NCBI GenBank assembly: GCA_963668495.1
Contig: OY764545.1
Location: 1-64,000, forward strand
Source: Oleispirillum sp963668495
GTDB taxonomy: Bacteria; Pseudomonadota; Alphaproteobacteria; Rhodospirillales; Rhodospirillaceae
DNA length: 64,000 nt
Reading direction: 5' to 3'
The notes beneath the pieces are model-generated. The model had not been told where the DNA came from. It saw only the letters and a program-made list of their open reading frames with translations, and did no database searches. Of this stretch, positions 61,072 through 64,000 are shown one piece after another. How positions within the stretch are numbered: the stretch's first letter is position 1; each line of letters starts with the position of its first letter. A program made the position numbers and the translations under genes.

Positions 61072-61901
61072 TGGCAACCTCTCAGCATCCAACACTCGCT
61101 TTCCATGCGTGGCAAAAACAAACAGTACTGGTCTTAATCATTCTGCTGCTAATCGTCGGATGCACATGGCTTTTACCTGATTACGCAACCAGCCATGATA
61201 TCCTCCTCCCCCCATCTACGAATCATTGGCTTGGCACCAACGATATCGGCCAAGGTGTCCTAATTGGGATTCTGACTGCTACGCCAACCACCATTGCGGT
61301 TGCTTTGCTTTCTGCCTTCCTGTCTCTCTGTCTGTCAATTATGGCTGGTTTGGTTGCAGCCATCGGCAAACCGGTAATCCGAGGCATCATCCTGCGCTGC
61401 GTTGATATCCTGTTGATCATTCCATCCATCTTATTCCTGCTGCTTGTCGCGGCATGGATACAACCGAACCTAATTGGCATTATCTGTCTGCTTGCCATTG
61501 CCACATGGCATGAGGATGTACGGGTCTTTTACGCCGTCATGCAACGGGAGCTTTCACGCGAAAATGTGGTCTACGTCCGGCACGCTGGTGGTTCATGGTC
61601 TTATGCTGTGCGCCATCACATCCTGCCTGCAATCACCCCGACCATTATCAGTCTCTACATTCAAAAGGTCCGCCAAGCCGCAATGAAAGCTGCGGGGCTA
61701 GCCTTCCTTGGCCTCACCGACCCACGACTGGTGTCATGGGGCGGCATGATGCAGGACGCGCTGGAATATCTGTATACCCCAGCCGGGATCTGGCTACTGC
61801 TACCACCTGCCTTATCCCTTACTCTGTTCCTGTTTATTGTCTTGTTGCTGGGGCGATCTTTGGAGCAACACGCCATCGGCAAAACCCGCTGGAGCGAATA
61901 A
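61071..61901 (+). CDS. ABC transporter permease, DppC/NikC type
   Basis: The second permease has 276 residues, an N-terminal helix (VLVLIILLLIVGCTWLLP), LGTNDIGQGVLIGI (the usual LGTDxxGRD region, somewhat changed), and the EAA loop RHAGGSWSYAVRHHILPAI. GGGAG precedes the ATG at 61071. It overlaps the first permease by one base and is followed immediately by the ATPase gene. Confidence 0.88.
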   Translation: MATSQHPTLAFHAWQKQTVLVLIILLLIVGCTWLLPDYATSHDILLPPSTNHWLGTNDIGQGVLIGILTATPTTIAVALLSAFLSLCLSIMAGLVAAIGKPVIRGIILRCVDILLIIPSILFLLLVAAWIQPNLIGIICLLAIATWHEDVRVFYAVMQRELSRENVVYVRHAGGSWSYAVRHHILPAITPTIISLYIQKVRQAAMKAAGLAFLGLTDPRLVSWGGMMQDALEYLYTPAGIWLLLPPALSLTLFLFIVLLLGRSLEQHAIGKTRWSE

Positions 61902-63362
61902 ATGATCAACGTAGAAACGCTGTCTCTCTCCCATGATGGTAAAGACATTCTGAAAAGCATTTCATTCCAGATCAAACCGGGGGAAACGCTTGCATTAATC
62001 GGGGAATCCGGCAGCGGCAAAACCAGCATCGCCCGTATACTTTTGGGGTTAATTGATGGTCACCAAAAGACGTGCCGCCCTTCTTGTCACGGTTTTCGCT
62101 GGTCGGGGAGAGCCTGCATTGACGAGCTGGATATTTTGCAAGCCTCACCAGCACAATTACGGAAAGCGCGAGGGCAAAAAATCGGACTGATTGTCCAAGC
62201 CCTCACCGATGCCTTGAACCCACACTTTACCGTACACCAGCACATGCATGAAGTCCTGCAATCCCACAGATTGACGGGCCTGACGGTACAGGACGCCTAT
62301 ATCGCTCGGAACGTACCTGTTTCTTTGCACCAAAGGTATGCCAACAGCCTTAGTGGCGGCGAAATTCAACGTATTCTCACCGCACTGGCCATGGTGACTC
62401 ATCCCAAATATCTGATTCTGGATGAACCCACGGCATCCTTGGACCCTGACAATCGCGAACGTGCTATTCACGCTTTTTCCAAAGGCAAGGAAGATCGCGG
62501 TCAACTTCTCATCACCCACGATCTGGATCTCGCACGCACCATGGCTGACCGGGTTGGTGTGCTATTGCGTGGGGAATTAATCGAGCTTGGCCCAACCGCC
62601 AAAGTTTTATCTCAACCGCAACATCCCTATACTCAATCACTGATACGATTTGCAACTTCTGGCGACTGCAAACCGGCAACTACTCAGAACGCTCAAAGCG
62701 GCCTTAAGATCCGCGATGTGTCTTATCACATTGAGGGGCGTGCCATTCTTGACCGGGTGGCAGCTTTCATCCCACAGGGGTCATGCGTTGCGATCCTCGG
62801 GCCAAGCGGCAGCGGTAAAAGTACGCTCGCCCGCATTGTGTGTGGTTTCAAATCTGCACAGGCAGGATCTATCACCTGGGTCAATACCTCGAACGAAGAT
62901 GATAAGCTGTCCACACGTTCGGATATTGCCTTCGTTTCCCAATACCCACACAGATCCATGGCACGGCATTTCAGTGTTGCTCAAGTCCTGAAAGAAGCGC
63001 TTACTCTTGCAGAACCAACGCAGCACATGAACCTCGACGATCAAATCAAAGCAATACTAGATTGGGTCGGTCTGCCTAATCATAAAGAATTTTTGGCCCA
63101 GAAAACCGCAACTCTCTCCGGTGGTGAAGCACAACGACTGGCCATTGCCCGTGCCCTGATTACAAAACCCAAGTGCTTGGTTGCCGATGAACCCACATCT
63201 GCCCTCGACATGTGCGCAAAGGCACAAGTCCTTGAGCTACTGCAAAAATTACAAACGGCCCATGGTCTCACTTTAATCCTCGTCACGCACGACCATACTG
63301 TTGCACACACCCTTGCCGATACCTGCTTACATCTTCGCAATGGGCAATTAGAGAAGCCATAA
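61902..63362 (+). CDS. Fused double ATP-binding protein, DppD-DppF type
   Basis: The 486 residues contain two complete nucleotide-binding domains. NBD1 (about 1-255): Walker A GESGSGKT, signature NSLSGGEIQR, Walker B YLILDEPTASLD, LITHD, then HPYTQSLIRF, a hallmark of the Opp/Dpp/Nik group. NBD2 (about 265-486): Walker A GPSGSGKST, Q-loop FVSQYP, signature TLSGGEAQR, Walker B VADEPTSALD, LVTHDH. NBD1 has an unusual insert between Walker A and Q-loop (CRPSCHGFRWSG). GGAG precedes ATG 61902. A single fused ATPase replaces two separate genes. Confidence 0.9.
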   Translation: MINVETLSLSHDGKDILKSISFQIKPGETLALIGESGSGKTSIARILLGLIDGHQKTCRPSCHGFRWSGRACIDELDILQASPAQLRKARGQKIGLIVQALTDALNPHFTVHQHMHEVLQSHRLTGLTVQDAYIARNVPVSLHQRYANSLSGGEIQRILTALAMVTHPKYLILDEPTASLDPDNRERAIHAFSKGKEDRGQLLITHDLDLARTMADRVGVLLRGELIELGPTAKVLSQPQHPYTQSLIRFATSGDCKPATTQNAQSGLKIRDVSYHIEGRAILDRVAAFIPQGSCVAILGPSGSGKSTLARIVCGFKSAQAGSITWVNTSNEDDKLSTRSDIAFVSQYPHRSMARHFSVAQVLKEALTLAEPTQHMNLDDQIKAILDWVGLPNHKEFLAQKTATLSGGEAQRLAIARALITKPKCLVADEPTSALDMCAKAQVLELLQKLQTAHGLTLILVTHDHTVAHTLADTCLHLRNGQLEKP

Positions 63363-63498
63363 ACCTTGTCCGCTGTGTTTCGCTTACACCTCGCTGGCTC
63401 ATATGGCTTCCCCTTTGCTTTGTTGTGCCCCCGGCAGACCAAATAGGTATGACTGTCGTGTCCTGACCCTAATGAATCTGTGAATCACAGGGGCTGGA

Positions 63499-64000
63499 TT
63501 ATGCACACGCTTTGCGCCCGACTGTGATTTTCACCGGGCCGTGTCCACCGGACAACGCATTACAATCCTCAAGACGGCACTGCGTCGTCGCAAATCCGGC
63601 TTTCAACATTCTGTGTTCGATTTCATCGTGTTCAAAGACCATGTCTTGTTGCATCAAGCTTGTCGACAACCAGCTCAGCACACTCGACGCTGGAGCAGTT
63701 TTGTCCTTATTCATACCATCACTAAGCACAAAGAACAGGCCGCCAGGGTTCAGAGCCTTACAGATTTTCTCCATCACGGCATCCATATTATCCCGATAAA
63801 AATTCAGAGTGAAATTAGCCATAATAAAGTCATAACCATCACCAATCGGATCTTCCATGTAATTGCCGGCCATGGCACTGACACGATCCTCAGCGCCATA
63901 CTCTGTAATCACTTCATGAATCACCTTGCAAACGGCCCCTTGCTCAAAGACCACACACTGTAATGAGGGATGCTTCTGCGCAACCGCGAGACCAATGACG
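63499..64000 (-). CDS. SAM-dependent methyltransferase, O-methyltransferase-like, N-terminally partial
   Basis: The visible C-terminal 166 residues (of a gene that begins beyond base 64000) show a class I methyltransferase: CVVFEQGAVCKV (SAM-binding strand with acidic end), RVSAMAGNYMEDPIGDGYDFIMANFTLNFY, ICKALNPGGLFFVLSDG, and the end GPVKITVGRKACA. The layout resembles the small-molecule O-methyltransferase group (Methyltransf_2 type). It is convergent with the ABC operon, 136 bases from the ATPase gene. The substrate is unknown. Confidence 0.75.
   Translation of the reverse strand, partial: VIGLAVAQKHPSLQCVVFEQGAVCKVIHEVITEYGAEDRVSAMAGNYMEDPIGDGYDFIMANFTLNFYRDNMDAVMEKICKALNPGGLFFVLSDGMNKDKTAPASSVLSWLSTSLMQQDMVFEHDEIEHRMLKAGFATTQCRLEDCNALSGGHGPVKITVGRKACA

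Noticed and set aside
1..64000. Mobile elements, CRISPR arrays, prophage or integrase
   Set aside because: No transposase, integrase, terminal inverted repeats or regular repeat-spacer array was seen on reading both strands.

Overview
The window looks like a chromosomal segment of a free-living, motile alphaproteobacterium, most likely in or near the Rhodospirillales. That placement is inferred from family content and gene order (ispH-thrB-rnhA, pst-phoB, serC-serA with a serC-type leader, DUF2336, two haemerythrin chemoreceptors) and from a G+C that looks near 50%; no search was run. No rRNA, CRISPR array, integrase or insertion sequence was seen. Most of the window is ordinary core genome; the accessory-looking parts are about 1.8-7.1 kb, 29.6-31.5 kb, 44.3-51.4 kb and 51.5-64 kb.

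1-10 kb: partial glyQ, a small zinc-ribbon membrane protein and a TrmN6-like methyltransferase (all minus), two tandem 816-residue chemoreceptors ending in haemerythrin domains, then a polyprenyl diphosphate synthase, tRNA-Pro(CGG) and a DUF2336 protein. 10-18.7 kb: apt, an orphan sigma-54 activator, and a phosphate-starvation locus transcribed as pstS-pstC-pstA-pstB-phoB with no phoU between pstB and phoB. A Pho-box-like triple repeat lies between pstS and a divergent YgjV-type membrane protein gene. 18.7-25.7 kb: a sugar-phosphate operon glpX-tkt-fba-rpe preceded by a LuxR-type regulator whose receiver domain lacks its phosphoacceptor Asp, and then a lipoprotein gene.

25.7-44.2 kb: ispH-thrB-rnhA-yqgE, a Sel1-repeat protein, an unrecognised 646-residue protein, an M32 carboxypeptidase, elbB, a Tat-exported metallophosphoesterase, a TrmA-type RNA methyltransferase, panD, an EAL-CBS-GGDDF c-di-GMP protein, a NarL-type regulator, and serC-serA behind a structured leader. 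44.3-51.4 kb is a signalling island: a periplasmic-sensor HD-GYP phosphodiesterase, a REC-HD-GYP regulator, and a divergent 1321-residue hybrid kinase, together recalling an RpfC/RpfG system.

51.5-64 kb is a transport region: a broken TonB-dependent copper-receptor-like gene without its plug, a LysR regulator, an SLC13-type anion permease, and a divergent Dpp/Opp/Nik-type ABC operon (two paralogous binding proteins, two permeases, one fused double ATPase). A convergent O-methyltransferase-like gene runs off the end. The two binding-protein genes share a conserved upstream block with a GGTATACC palindrome and lack a visible ribosome binding site, so this stretch is the best place to look for an undescribed uptake system.
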